Below, piece by piece: positions 52,924 to 63,498 of a stretch of 64,000 bases of DNA; the first letter of the stretch is position 1, and every line of letters starts with the position of its first letter. Position numbers and translations under genes: made by a program. The stretch is from contig JAJSPD010000075.1 of NCBI GenBank assembly GCA_021307315.1, forward strand, positions 124,001 through 188,000, given 5' to 3'. Under the pieces are notes generated by a model. It was not told the DNA's origin. It saw only the letters and a program-made list of their open reading frames with translations, and searched no databases. Source of the DNA: Bisporella sp. PMI_857. Taxonomy: Eukaryota > Ascomycota > Leotiomycetes > Helotiales > Helotiaceae.

Positions 52924-54000
52924 ATGAACCCACACAGACAGCCCCTTATTGAGCTTGACTGCAGTGCGAATCCAGGATATGCACAAGTCCTCAATAACGA
53001 CCAGATTCAGATTTTTGTGGCTTCTTTTTTATATACCGACCTTGGACGCTTGACGCTTGATTATGAGATCTATTCGAAACAACCTGAATCTGGCCGGCTT
53101 GAGGATGCTTCAATACACGCGAAACCTTTTATTTCAGCTATTCTTCAACATTTTTCTGAAGTATCGTGCTTTTGGGGCCAGAAGAATATATGGATATGGT
53201 CCAAGTTTATAATGTAAGTAATTGTCGATTGACAGCATCTCACGGGTCGCCGGGCAGACTAGTGATTTCACTTAGTATGCTCGTTGGCATCAGGTGTAAG
53301 ATGTGTGTCGATTGTTGTTGTGTTCTAAGCTACGTGTCGCGAAGAGGTTGTAGGTCCCGAAAGGGACCCACAACTCTTCACGTGACTAGTTACATGCATT
53401 CCAACAGCAATTAAAACTCTTATAAAAGTAATCTTGCTAAAATCAAGTAGCTTTACCGAGATTAGAGCAAATGGAAATTATTACGGAGAATTCAAAGAGC
53501 TAGCGAAAAAATATGATTCTGAGATAGCTGCGCAAAATATTGCTGTAGCTGAAATGTCGCCAGATGATTTGACCAGAGAATCTTCGGATTTTAGGACTTA
53601 TCTATTCTGGCGGTGCTGGACCCGTCGTCCTCTTGAGAATATGCCGGATCCTCGCGATGCGCAAAAAAGTATGATGAGATCACAACTTGCATGGGCCTAT
53701 GGTACTCAAGCTTGTGATAATTTGACACGGCTTGTCAACGAGGCAAAACAGAAAAAGGAACAAGACGTCCACACCGCTTTAGGGATAAATACCCTAACCG
53801 AGCCGCCTCAATATCATTCGTTGGCGAGCGTAGAGATGTTCCTATATAACAAGTTTAGATATCGTCTCGATCCTTGTTTGGCTTTCTCCTCGACGCTGTC
53901 GGGTAATGGAGTCTCGGTATACACTAATGGAAAAGTATGCGTCGGCTTTCTTGAACAAGATTATAAGGAATGGCTGGAGACTCAAGGGGTATCTTTTTAA
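52924..54000 (+). CDS. Unrecognised two-exon gene, copy 2
   Basis: Exon 1 is 52924-53213 (MNPHRQPLIELDCSANPG) and exon 2 is 53451-54000; predicted 279 aa, the same length as copy 1 at 37494. The intron is 237 bp because a 184-bp solo LTR (53223-53406) sits in it; without it the intron matches the 48-bp intron of copy 1 (same GTAAGTAATT start, GCTAAAATCAAGTAG end). Differences from copy 1 are scattered and include conservative and radical changes, but neither exon has a stop or frameshift. No domain recognised. Whether the longer intron is still spliced is open. Confidence 0.7.
53223..53406 (-). mobile_element. Solo LTR in the intron of gene copy 2
   Basis: 184 bp; read on the minus strand it is TGTTGGAATGCATGTAAC...CAATCGACA, so copia-like and related at its 5' end to the TGTTGGAAT family. 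Flanks are GTAAT (53218-53222) and GCAAT (53407-53411), a 5-bp duplication with one mismatch. Copy 1 of the gene has the empty site. Confidence 0.88.
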
Positions 54001-54003
54001 CAA

Positions 54004-54510
54004 ATGTCACGATCCCAATACAGATGCTAGTGATAGCTGTTTCTAAGATATCAAATACGAAGATTATAAACTAAAGTGAAAAGCTGTGGCTACTGATATC
54101 TATTTCCTTATAGCCCGTTACGGCTGTGCTCTTTCCTAATAACGCTTTCTTTCGCCCGTAACCAGCCCGCAGAAGAAATGCTGTTGACTAACCCCGAGAA
54201 CATGGCTTGTTGTTGTTTTTCTTTCGCTCGGGGTGTTCGTCCTTTGCTGCGCACTCTAGCCAATACGATAGATTTTTCGGTGGGCCAGGTTGAGTAGGAT
54301 TACCTTCGTGAAACGCCTTCGGCGCAAGAGGGCTATTAGCTAACGAAGCTGCGGGGTACCAATCAGGATCTTCATCCCACCCTTTCCACTTAACTCGGTA
54401 CTTCAAGCGCTTGCCTACCAGGTATTCCTTTTCGTCATTAACTATAATAAAATCCGGTTCGGAGTTCTGCTGCCCTGGTAGTGGGTTGTTTGCGGCTTTG
54501 CGAAGTTTCT
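54004..54510 (-). pseudogene. Gypsy LTR remnant and chromodomain fragment
   Basis: 54004-54110 is the end of the chromodomain-gypsy LTR, reversed (TGTCACGATCCC...). 54188-54510 on the minus strand reads DFIIVNDEKEYLVGKRLKYR and VKWKGWDEDPDWYPAASLA, then NLSYWLECAAKDEHP with Trp where the copy at 37 kb has a stop. It matches 36800-37490 but lacks the 75-bp tandem duplication and part of the LTR seen there. Confidence 0.75.
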
Positions 54511-54514
54511 CTGA

Positions 54515-54695
54515 TAGAACGAGAAATACACAATGATAGTCAGGGAGAATTGGGGATGCCGTTCAGGCTCTCTATTGTTCTATATGTGTGTAATAATACA
54601 GATCTGCGATAATTTGTGTGTGTGAAAAGTCTTTCGCGCTAGCATTCTCCACTTAGTCAGGGACATGTCAGCTACCTAGATCTCAAATCCTGACA
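54515..54695 (-). mobile_element. Copia LTR, TGTCAGGATTTGAG family, reversed
   Basis: Matches 36589-36770 and 63317-63490 (shared CTAGGTAGCTGACATGTC, GAACGCTAGCGCG-like block). It marks the far end of the inverted-duplication arm. Confidence 0.7.
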
Positions 54696-55405
54696 AGCCT
54701 GGCTGAGCTCTTGAAGCTAAGATTTCTGGCCTGGGCCAAGATTTTTCTAGCCTGGCCCAACTGTAACCCCGTAAATCATGCGATGCGCTAATGCGATGGC
54801 ACAGCATGGAGTGTAAATTGTGGATTGTGGATTGTGGATTCCCCCTGAACTTTGTCTGACCGACTTGTCGGGGTTTTTTCCTCCTCTTGACGGCGGGAAA
54901 AACCCACACGGGAGGCGGAGCTGAGACGTTTCTGGCTTACGGCTGCTGTACAACAGCCACGAGGAATGCTAGCAGCCGAGGTGCGCTTGGCTATCGTCAT
55001 ACAGCTGGTGGGCTCGGCACGCATTCTAGCGATATGGGACCTGGGCGTAATATCCGCTTATTTTCCTTCAAAGTTCTTCGTCACACACATGCTACGAGAG
55101 AACCTGAATTGCATCACCAATATTCCTTCTGATTGTTATTGTGTATTTCCATGTTCTATCAATTCAAGTCAGAGCTCGCTATATTTTACTCAGCCACTAT
55201 TCTCAGCCACGATTCTCAGGCCTGGTCATGTGTGTGGCGTGCCTACACTACCACCCCGGTGAGGCTGAGCACTCACATACATAAGTCTTGACAGACTATG
55301 GAATCCCGCAGGTAGTTACAAATATTGCAAAGGCCGTCTGGCTCCCATCAGCATTATTGCATTATTGGCCCTTGGGAAACTCTACCTTCTCAACATCTGC
55401 CCGAA
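54696..55405. other. Repeat shared with 62.3 kb, then HET gene leader
   Basis: About 54770-55070 is similar, in the same orientation, to 62325-62620: GCGCTAATGCG, a GGATTGTGGATTGTGGATT run, CCACGAGGAATGCTAGCAGC and CGTCATACAGCTGGTGGGCT. It looks like a dispersed repeat rather than a gene. 55110-55405 is the likely promoter and leader of the HET gene, with nothing else recognised. Confidence 0.55.
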
Positions 55406-57187
55406 ATGCGTCTGATCAATGCCAGGACGCTAAGGCTGGACGAGTTCTACGACAATGCGATTCCACGATATGCCATTCTTTCACATGCTTGGGGAGACGG
55501 CGAGGTCTCCTTCCAGGAGTGGCAGGATCCCACCAAAGCATCGAAAAAGAGCGGGTACGCCAAAATCAAGGGGGCGTGTCGTCAAGCGCTCAAAGATGGT
55601 CTGGAATACCTCTGGGTCGATACCAACTGCATTGATAAAACCAGCTCAGCCGAGTTGACCGAAGCTATCAACTCTATGTTCGCCTGGTATCGCGATGCCG
55701 TGTTCTGCTACGCTTACTTGTCTGATGTTCCAACGCTGAATAAAGCGGATGCCGATCTACTGAATTCCTTTCGCAAAAGCCGCTGGTTTACTCGTGGGTG
55801 GACCCTCCAGGAGCTCTTGGCTCCTCGCCATGTTACCTTTTACTCCAGCGACTGGGGTAGAATTGGAACAAAGTCAGGATCGCTTGCCAAAGAAATCAGT
55901 ACAATCACTGGAATCGATGTTTCCTATCTCACTAATCAGTTACCATTGGCTTCAGCGAGTATAGCGAAAAAGATGCATTGGCTGTCCCGGAGGACCACGA
56001 CTAGACTTGAGGACATGGCATATTGCATGCTTGGAGTTTTTGATATTAATATGCCTTTACTGTATGGAGAAGGTTCCAAAGCTTTCATTCGACTCCAAGA
56101 AGAAATAATCAAGATTTCCAACGACCATACCATATTTTGCTGGACTTGGACTTCTTCGGTGCCGCCGGACTGGGTCAGCTTGCTTGCTCCATCGCCAGAA
56201 ACCTTCAAGTTTTCAGGAGATTTCGTGAAATCCAGTGTGGGAAGGTCCGTTTCCACGTACTCCATGACGAATTCGGGCCTCTCTATTCGTTTGCCTATCA
56301 TTCAGAGTTGGTCTTACTTTTTTGTAGTCGTCAATGTACATTGTCCAGGTCAGCCTTCTGAGACAAAAGCTTGCATCCCGATCAGTGGTCTTCTCGACAA
56401 TAACAGTTCAGAAAACAACAAATTGATGGAGAGAGTGCCAATCCCCCAAGGGGTCTCTTTCCTATACTCCGATTGGGCGATAATGGAACCTCAAATCTTT
56501 GTGCTATCCAGGGCTGACCCGTTGCGAAAGAGGAGAACGTCTGAGGATATTTCAACAAAATATGGCTTACTTTTCATCCTAGGAAATACAAAAAGACTAC
56601 TAGATAAGAGGATTTCATCTGTGTCACAATATGACTCGGGTGATGGAGTTTTTCTCATTGAAAAGACCAAAGGACTTATCGGCATCGAGACGTTCCCTGC
56701 CGGCCTATTTGACCTGGAACACAGTATATTTATGTTCAATCAGCGCATAACAGGATCAATCTATGGAGGACTAATGCGCTTGGGCAACCTTCAAGCCTCT
56801 GGATGCGTAATCTTCTTCGCAATTAATATGCTTCCTAACAAACCATTAAAATGGTTTTGCCGGATACTTCCTCCGACTTCCTGGGGTACCAATAACAACC
56901 AACGCAAAGCTCTCTTAAAAGAACTGGCAACGTCAGAAGCTCTCAGAAGCGAAGATCAACGAGAAGACTGCTCCAAAGAGCTCGACATATGTCTTAAGAT
57001 TGGTCATAAGATCGAGCATACAAGCATTGAAATCATCCGGCCGGTATATTTTTGTTTTGGGGTTGGGGATTTCAAGTGGCGGCTAAACGCCATGCACTAT
57101 GACACCGTCGATGAAGAGTATTCGGGTAGCGATGCCGACTCGAACGTCCCAGCAATTGCACACCGACCAGAAAAGAGGTACAAGTAA
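55406..57187 (+). CDS. HET-domain protein, HET-E/vegetative-incompatibility type
   Basis: 593 aa in one exon; I choose the Met at 55406 (MRLINARTLRLDEF), the typical start of this subtype, over an upstream Met at 55325. HET blocks are RYAILSHAWGDGEVSFQEW, LEYLWVDTNCIDK, and SRWFTRGWTLQELLAPRHV, followed by RLEDMAYCMLGVFDINMPLL and YGEGSKAFIRLQEEI, conserved just after the domain in HET-E/HET-D-like proteins. There is no NACHT or WD40 region; the C-terminal part is a variable region with no known domain. The frame is intact. The role inferred from the family is a trigger of incompatibility cell death. Confidence 0.9.
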   Translation: MRLINARTLRLDEFYDNAIPRYAILSHAWGDGEVSFQEWQDPTKASKKSGYAKIKGACRQALKDGLEYLWVDTNCIDKTSSAELTEAINSMFAWYRDAVFCYAYLSDVPTLNKADADLLNSFRKSRWFTRGWTLQELLAPRHVTFYSSDWGRIGTKSGSLAKEISTITGIDVSYLTNQLPLASASIAKKMHWLSRRTTTRLEDMAYCMLGVFDINMPLLYGEGSKAFIRLQEEIIKISNDHTIFCWTWTSSVPPDWVSLLAPSPETFKFSGDFVKSSVGRSVSTYSMTNSGLSIRLPIIQSWSYFFVVVNVHCPGQPSETKACIPISGLLDNNSSENNKLMERVPIPQGVSFLYSDWAIMEPQIFVLSRADPLRKRRTSEDISTKYGLLFILGNTKRLLDKRISSVSQYDSGDGVFLIEKTKGLIGIETFPAGLFDLEHSIFMFNQRITGSIYGGLMRLGNLQASGCVIFFAINMLPNKPLKWFCRILPPTSWGTNNNQRKALLKELATSEALRSEDQREDCSKELDICLKIGHKIEHTSIEIIRPVYFCFGVGDFKWRLNAMHYDTVDEEYSGSDADSNVPAIAHRPEKRYK

Positions 57188-58046
57188 AACACAGTGGGAA
57201 AGCGAACTTGGGATGTCATTCTTTAGATATTGTTAGTGTGGTCCTGAGCCAATGGGGGGATGAATGGGAGAGCGAACAAAGGATTCAGTCGCATGGCCAC
57301 CTGTAGCATATAAGAGAACGCATTGTAGTCGTAGCAACAATCATGAACAATTTACCACATTCCGCTTACCAGCAACCACGTATCAAGTACGCGGCGTCGC
57401 TACAAGTGGAGCGGCACCTCACTTATACTATACCAGGTTTTTATCTGCCCATCTCAATTTCACCCATATCAAGCGGCTTGAAGAATGGTGAGCTGCGCCG
57501 AAAGGTCAATAAGTCACCCATATCTCATCATCGGTATGGGCAAAAGAGCCTCAAAATCGATGAATATCGGTTCCCTACATCGTGGTGGGGGCCCCGCGGC
57601 GGGCAAGAGCGTCGGCGAGTTCGTTGCCCGGCGCTTGAAAGTGCCCTGGGACCCAGCGGACCCGAATTTGTTCCTTTGCGAGGACGAGATACCCGGTCCG
57701 CTTGCAAAGCGCAAGCTTCTTGGAAGGTTTCGGCTGACGAGCCGAGAAAAGGAGTAAAAAGCCGTAAAGCGACTTCCTGGTTGTCGAGGCAGATCCAGAT
57801 ATTTGAAGCGTAGTTGGCAGCTCTTAATCTACGTACCAGAGCATAATCATCCATGTAGTCCGTGCGCCGCGGGTATTCACGTGGCTTTGGCTGCATACCT
57901 ACATATACCGAATAATTTATAAATATTGTCTGCTAATAAGTTACTTGAAGTATTTTCGAATCTTCTCTCGGCCCCATCCTGCCACAAGATGAAAACAAGA
58001 ATCATCTACGAAAACAAGTGGTCCAAACGATTCAATCTCTCGTACG
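57188..58046. other. Retrotransposon fragments
   Basis: 57236-57420 is a copy, inverted, of 52290-52500 (GGTCCTGAGCCAATGGGGGG; frame MNNLPHSAYQQPRIKYAA). 57530-57896 on the minus strand contains a LINE RNase H piece (YASNIWICLDNQEVALRLF, TPFLGSSAETFQEACALQ) from a LINE family different from the one at 4-8 kb. 57900-58046 has nothing recognised. Confidence 0.55.
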
Positions 58047-61000
58047 CTAAGGCTTTGATTGAGCTTCAAGCAGGTTCCCTACCGCAAAGTTGCCACACCC
58101 TTTCGCGAGTTTGATCGCATTATCAAATCCTGTATCGCCTGGTACCTCGCTCTTTGCACCAAGGTTAAGGAGCATCTTCACTATATCCAAACGGCCATGC
58201 TCTGCATTCACCTCTGCCCCCGCTTCCAAAAGAACGAGAGAAATCTTTATATGTCCTCGAATAGCAGCACCTTGTAGTGCTGTGAGTCCTCTTTTTATGC
58301 CTGCGGCAGCATTTACTTTTGCTCCCTTTTCCAAGAGGTATCGAACTAGCTCCAAGTTAGGGTTATCGCCGGAACAGGCGGCCTGGAGCGCAGTCCGACC
58401 ATGGTTCACGCTCGGCCGAGCATTTATCTCCGCCCCTTTCTCCAATAGTTGTTTTACAAGCTCGAGATTCCCTACTTCCGCAGCAGCCTGAAGCGGTATT
58501 CGTGCCCCCTCCCCTTTCCCACGTCGATTAATATCCGCTCCAGCATCCAACGCACGTTGAATCAATTGAGAGTCTGCACCCTTGGTAATCAGAGTTACCA
58601 GCGCCGAATTCCACGTCTTACAACACCGTTCTTTATCGGGGCCATTAATATCAGCTCCTTTTTCTAAGAGAAGTTGAAAGATCGCGGTGCTCTCCTCTTT
58701 TAGTTCATAAGCATCCAAAGATGCTTCCAACGCAGTCATCCAGTCACACGAACTAGGCTCAGCATTGACATCTGCACCAACACCTATGAGGAATTTCACC
58801 ACTTCGAGTTTTCCCGCAGCAGCGGCTCCTTGAAGAGCTGTAATTCTAGCGATGGCGCTCGGAGGGGTGTTGACCATTGCACCATTATCAACCAAATATT
58901 CGACAGTCTTGATCTTAGCAAATCTAGCAGCCCTTGCTAGGAGAGTATAGTCGTCCGAATAGGAGCCTGGGTCATTAATATCTACCCCCGAGCTCAATAA
59001 CAGCTTGATATTCCCCAAGCTATCGCCCTCTACGGCGCTTCGAAGTGCGTTGCCCCCCCCCCCCAAGCTACTAAGTCAGCCCCTTGCTCTATGAGAAAGT
59101 TCAGGATATCAAAACCATTTTCACACGAGGCTGCTTGACAAAGAGCATCTGAAGAATCAATCCGCGCACCCGCATTTAATAGACGTTGGACTAGGTCGAT
59201 GTTGGAGTGATATGCAGCCCAAACGAGTGGGCAATCGGATGTGTCGAGAGTTTCGGTATTGGGATCCACTCCAAACTTTAGAAGGACTGATATAGCACTA
59301 GAGTTTGGTTCCATAGCTACTGCATCACGAAGGGCCGATTCGAGTTCCCTTCGCGGGTGGTTGAGATTTTCGCCTCTTTCTCCATCGAAATACCAAGATA
59401 GTGCCTGCTTGCCTCTCTCTGCAGCACTAAGAATCCCACTCATAGTCAAGGATGTCTTCACTTTCCGGCTCATAGGTAACATCATCCGATAAATACCCTT
59501 TTCGTTAAAATATGCCCAATCTAGTGTTTCATATCCGTCAATCTCGCCATCATCAACATCTGCGCCTGCTTGCAATAGCTGCCAAACAATATCGGCCTCT
59601 CCAAATAATACGGCAGTTGATAAAGCTGTCATATTGTCAACCTTGGTGTTAACTCTAGCGCCGGCTTCCAGTAGACGGCTGGTCATTTCATTATGACGAC
59701 CCAATATTGCTAGATGAAGAGGAGGCTCATCGCCCAGTCCTTTACCGAACGGGGCATTCACGTCAGCCTCATTATCCAGCAAGAGATGGGCAACATCTAT
59801 GCTGCCGTTCAAGAGACTTGATTTAAGGTATCCTGCTCCGTCGGTCCCGACCAAATAACGTATGTCGAGCCCGCAGTCAATCAAAAGCTGCAAGGTACTA
59901 GCATTCCCGGTCCTGGCAGTACTCTCCAGGATCCCCTCTGAAAATGCGTCTACTGTTGGTGTCTTTATTGCAAACAATGATCTCAAGAGTTCTTTGGGCC
60001 TGTTTTCAGTGACCCATTCCAAGAATTCATCGGTCTGCTTGTCGTTGAATATGTTGTTGGACAGAAAATATAAAGCGAATTCTGTCAATTGGGGTAAAGG
60101 GTAATTGTTTGAGGGTTGAAATAAGAGCTGAAGCTTGCTACATATTTCTCCATCAAAGCTCTCAGGGATCAGTTCTTGTAGTTTAGACGCGAATTTTGGC
60201 AAGACGTTCTTGCCGAATGAGCCAGGAGGTGACCGAAATAGACTGGAGAGAAATTTGTATCTCTTATCTGAATCTGCACCACCATGGACGAGGTCTAGCG
60301 AGGTCAAATTCATGTCGAGACTCGGCGTGGATGAATGAAAGGCTTGGCTCATATGGGAGTTGTAACCAAGAGATCCTAATTTAAAGAATTAGCTGTCAGC
60401 CTTCAGTCCAATTCTGATGTCATTGGATAGTTATACAAACCGGTTGTCTTGATTAATTGTTGGAACAGGAACCAAGGAATGTCATACAAGGCCTTAGCAG
60501 ACGAGGGGGCTCCAGCAGAAATCGACCTAATAGCCTGGCCTTCTTCGGCAGAAGGAGTTGTGTTGAAGCTCCCTCGAAGGAAAGCATCGCATCCTTCCAT
60601 GATAGATGCATCCCAGTTAACGCTCATTAGGTCAAAATTCTGGAGTGGGTGAGGAGCTCGGTTTGGGTTGGTTCCGCTAAAAGCATAGTCAAAGTCGTGA
60701 TCCACTTTTGAAATTGTCAGCAAAGCTCAATATCTTCCATCTCCTCTTGCCCAAAAAATGATATCAAATACTTACTCCAATGTTCATTGAAATGTGGAAA
60801 AGACGACTGGAGGAAAGGGCTTGATGGCATTCCTGGGACTCTGTCCGGCATAAAGTGCAGGTCCTGCTGCCAATCAACTGTGGTAGCCTGAAGATCGGCT
60901 ATCAGTGAATGACTTGTTGAAATCTCGGCAATTTCATCTCTAGCAATTACCACTGTGCTCAACTCATAAAGATTGAAATCATTGACTTCCGAGATTGGAT

Positions 61001-61686
61001 GGTGGGTAGCTTGTGTACGGAATTCCGAGTGTGTAAGAAAATCAAGGGCGAGCGGAGACTTCGAACGCCGATCCCCTCGTATTTCGGTTGATTCGGTCTG
61101 ATGTTCGGGCCTTGGTGTGTGATATCTGATATTTGGAGGCGTCTCTATTCTTACATTCAGATTTTCCCAAAATAAACTTTTGATCTGAAATTACTCACCA
61201 GCACTTAGAGGAACAATCTCCGAAGCATTCGGGGTCCTCCTGAAACGCTTAATTTTCTCCGGTGGTATTTCGGAGTCCCAATGATAGAACACCGTATCTT
61301 TTCCATCGTCTCTCTTTCGTTTGTCGGCCTTGGCACTGATAATTTTCATATCGTTCGAGGTCAAGTTCTTTTCATACGCCCACTCTTTAAGCTTTGATTT
61401 CCAAGTTCGTTTGCTGTAGAAAAAGATCAGTATCTATGCAAGAATATCCGAAAAGAAATAGTTCATCGAAGAAATTGTACGGCACGATGTTTCACCTTGC
61501 TTTTGGTCCACCTTGGTCCACTATTATTTGCATCGTTTTCTCGAGGGTGTTGTTCTGTTGGATGTAAACCCTGTATATTTCATCCTTATAGGCATTCCAT
61601 TTATCATTTCGAGGCTGAGGTAAAGATCTCGAAAGATCTTGAGAGATTGGTGCCTGAGCTTCCCGCAGCTGGATACCGAGGTCCAT
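58047..61686 (-). pseudogene. Clr5-ankyrin protein with homopolymer frameshift
   Basis: Five exons by eye: 61686-61496, 61413-about 61200, about 61145-60776, 60704-60441 and 60375-58047. Introns of 82, about 54, 71 and 65 bp all have GT...AG ends and keep frame. Exons 1-2 encode a Clr5 domain (KWNAYKDEIYRVYIQQNNTL, PKASKRTWKSKLKEWAYEKN), found at the N terminus of many fungal ankyrin proteins. After a linker (LSAETPPNIRYHTPRPEH), ankyrin repeats occupy most of exon 5 (for example PPLHLAILGRHNEMTSRLLE, TALQAACSGDNPNLELV). A run of 12 C at 59053-59064 breaks the frame (VAWGGG then a short tail); 10 or 13 would join it to NALRSAVEGDSLGNIKLLL. I mark it as a pseudogene, but a sequencing error or a recent slip is possible. 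Confidence 0.7.
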
Positions 61687-63316
61687 CCCGTTGCTGCTCT
61701 ATCTTTACAAGAAACGAGCAAATTCGGGGTAGAGTATTCTCTTGGAGCTCGACATGCAGGTATTGTTACTTCGGGAAAGATATGTATGATGAGATTTGAA
61801 GAACGTTTGTAGAAGCAACTGGCCGGTTTTTAAGATGTTCGGTGCTGTGCAGAAAGTGCAAGGCTGCGGTACTAAAACTAGCGACCTGCAACGCTAACCA
61901 CTTATAGCGGACAAAAGTGCAACCCAACCGAAGCATCACGTGCATAACAGCCGTCTCGCACCACAGTAGCAATACACCTTGTCAATTATTATATAAGCCA
62001 CATGTAAACTGAAGAGCATCGCAACCTGTAACTCTCTTAATACACTCGAATTCATTCGGTGCTGCCTAGTCAGGGTTCACCACAGCAGAGGAAGGGTCTT
62101 CGCGGCCTGAGGATCTGCCGGGGGTAGCGACTTGCTGGTTGCGTTCCGGTAGTTCGATGCACTCTGCATCAACCAGAATGATATCGTAGAACGAAACCAT
62201 CAGGCCGACAAGATGAGAACCGTGTATCGGAATGCTGTGAGGGTCGTGGCCTGGCTTATATACACGAGGAGCTCTGACATTCTGCTCCTCAAATAAATTT
62301 CCTACTGTGCCACAATGACCTTCCGACAATGCGCTAATGCGGGGGCAGAGCATAAAGTGTGAAGGGTAAATTGTGGATTGTGGTTTCCCCCTGCCTGACC
62401 GACTTTGTCGGGTTATTTTTCTCCTCCACAAATAGCCGGCTTGGCTTCAGCCATCGCTTGACCGCGGGAAACCCCACACAGGAGGCTGTGGTACAACAGC
62501 TGCCACGAGGAATGCTAGCAGCCGAGGTGCGCTTGGCCATCGTCATACAGCTGGTGGGCTCAGCGCGCATTCTACTGTAACGTATGGACCCTAGGCGTAT
62601 CCGCTTATTTTCCTTCAAGGTTCCTTACAAGGTTTCTTGCAAGGCGTGTATTCTACAATAATATTATATTACTCCGCTCACCCGATTGAATATTCTACAG
62701 CTCTGATTTGCTTTATGACAGCAACTGATACGTAAAGAGTTTGGAGATTCGAAGCTAGCATTAAGACATTGTTTTTCGAAGGGTGTTGGTTCAATTGCTT
62801 TTTCTTGTTTTAAAGGATGGGAATGCCATATTCCAAACTGACCGAGACTTGGCGTTGCGCATTTCGGCACAGTCCGCGTCATGTGATTTCCAACGACGAC
62901 GGGCCACTCCAGGTGTGCGAAAGTATAGCATAATTCCGAGGGATATTGTCGCCAATGAACGTCGTAAGACGTAATTCACCATCGTCATTGTACTCAAGTA
63001 GGTGCATGTTTCGAGCACGAATAAGTCTGGCTGGTTGATCCGCTGGCGTGTCTGTGTAAGTATGAATTGAGTTTCTTGCTTGACATGGCCTCGAAGATGG
63101 TGCCTACGTTAATCGGCTGGTGGCAGCCTCATCGGCTGATAATGTCGTTGGACGTCGCGGTTGGCGCGAACAGCTGATTAAGTCGATAAACAGACTATAC
63201 AGGAAGCTAGCCCTTGCTTTTTACGTCCTGAAGCCATTCTGCGCAATTGTACCTTCTTTCGTTGTCACTGGGATCCACTGTATGTGAACTCAAAACAATG
63301 CATTTTGAGGAGAGTA
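61687..63316. other. Intergenic region with dispersed repeats
   Basis: 61700-62060 is the Clr5-ankyrin leader. 62325-62640 is the second copy of the repeat at 54770-55070. 62066-62280 on the minus strand reads PIHGSHLVGLMVSFYDIILV and ELPERNQQVATPG, protein-like but unassigned. 62650-63316 contains no recognised gene. Confidence 0.45.
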
Positions 63317-63490
63317 TGTCAGGATTTGAGAATCTAGGTAGCTGACATGTCCCTGACTAAGTGGGGAACGCTAGCGCGGAAGACTTTTCACACACGCACA
63401 GTTCTACAATTTTGTATTATTACACACATAGACAACAATAGAGAGCCTGAAGGCATCCCCAATTCCTCCTGCTTATCATTGTGTATTTTC
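63317..63490 (+). mobile_element. Copia LTR, TGTCAGGATTTGAG family
   Basis: Same family as 36589 and 54695; runs TGTCAGGATTTGAGAATC...CATTGTGTATTTTCTCG. No matching flank duplication seen. It abuts the coding region at the end of the window. Confidence 0.7.
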
Positions 63491-63498
63491 TCGCTCTG

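Noticed and set aside
57485..57757. P-loop-like GGGPAAGKS frame as an ATPase
   Set aside because: The loop lacks the Walker A spacing, and the minus strand over the same DNA encodes a recognisable LINE RNase H fragment.
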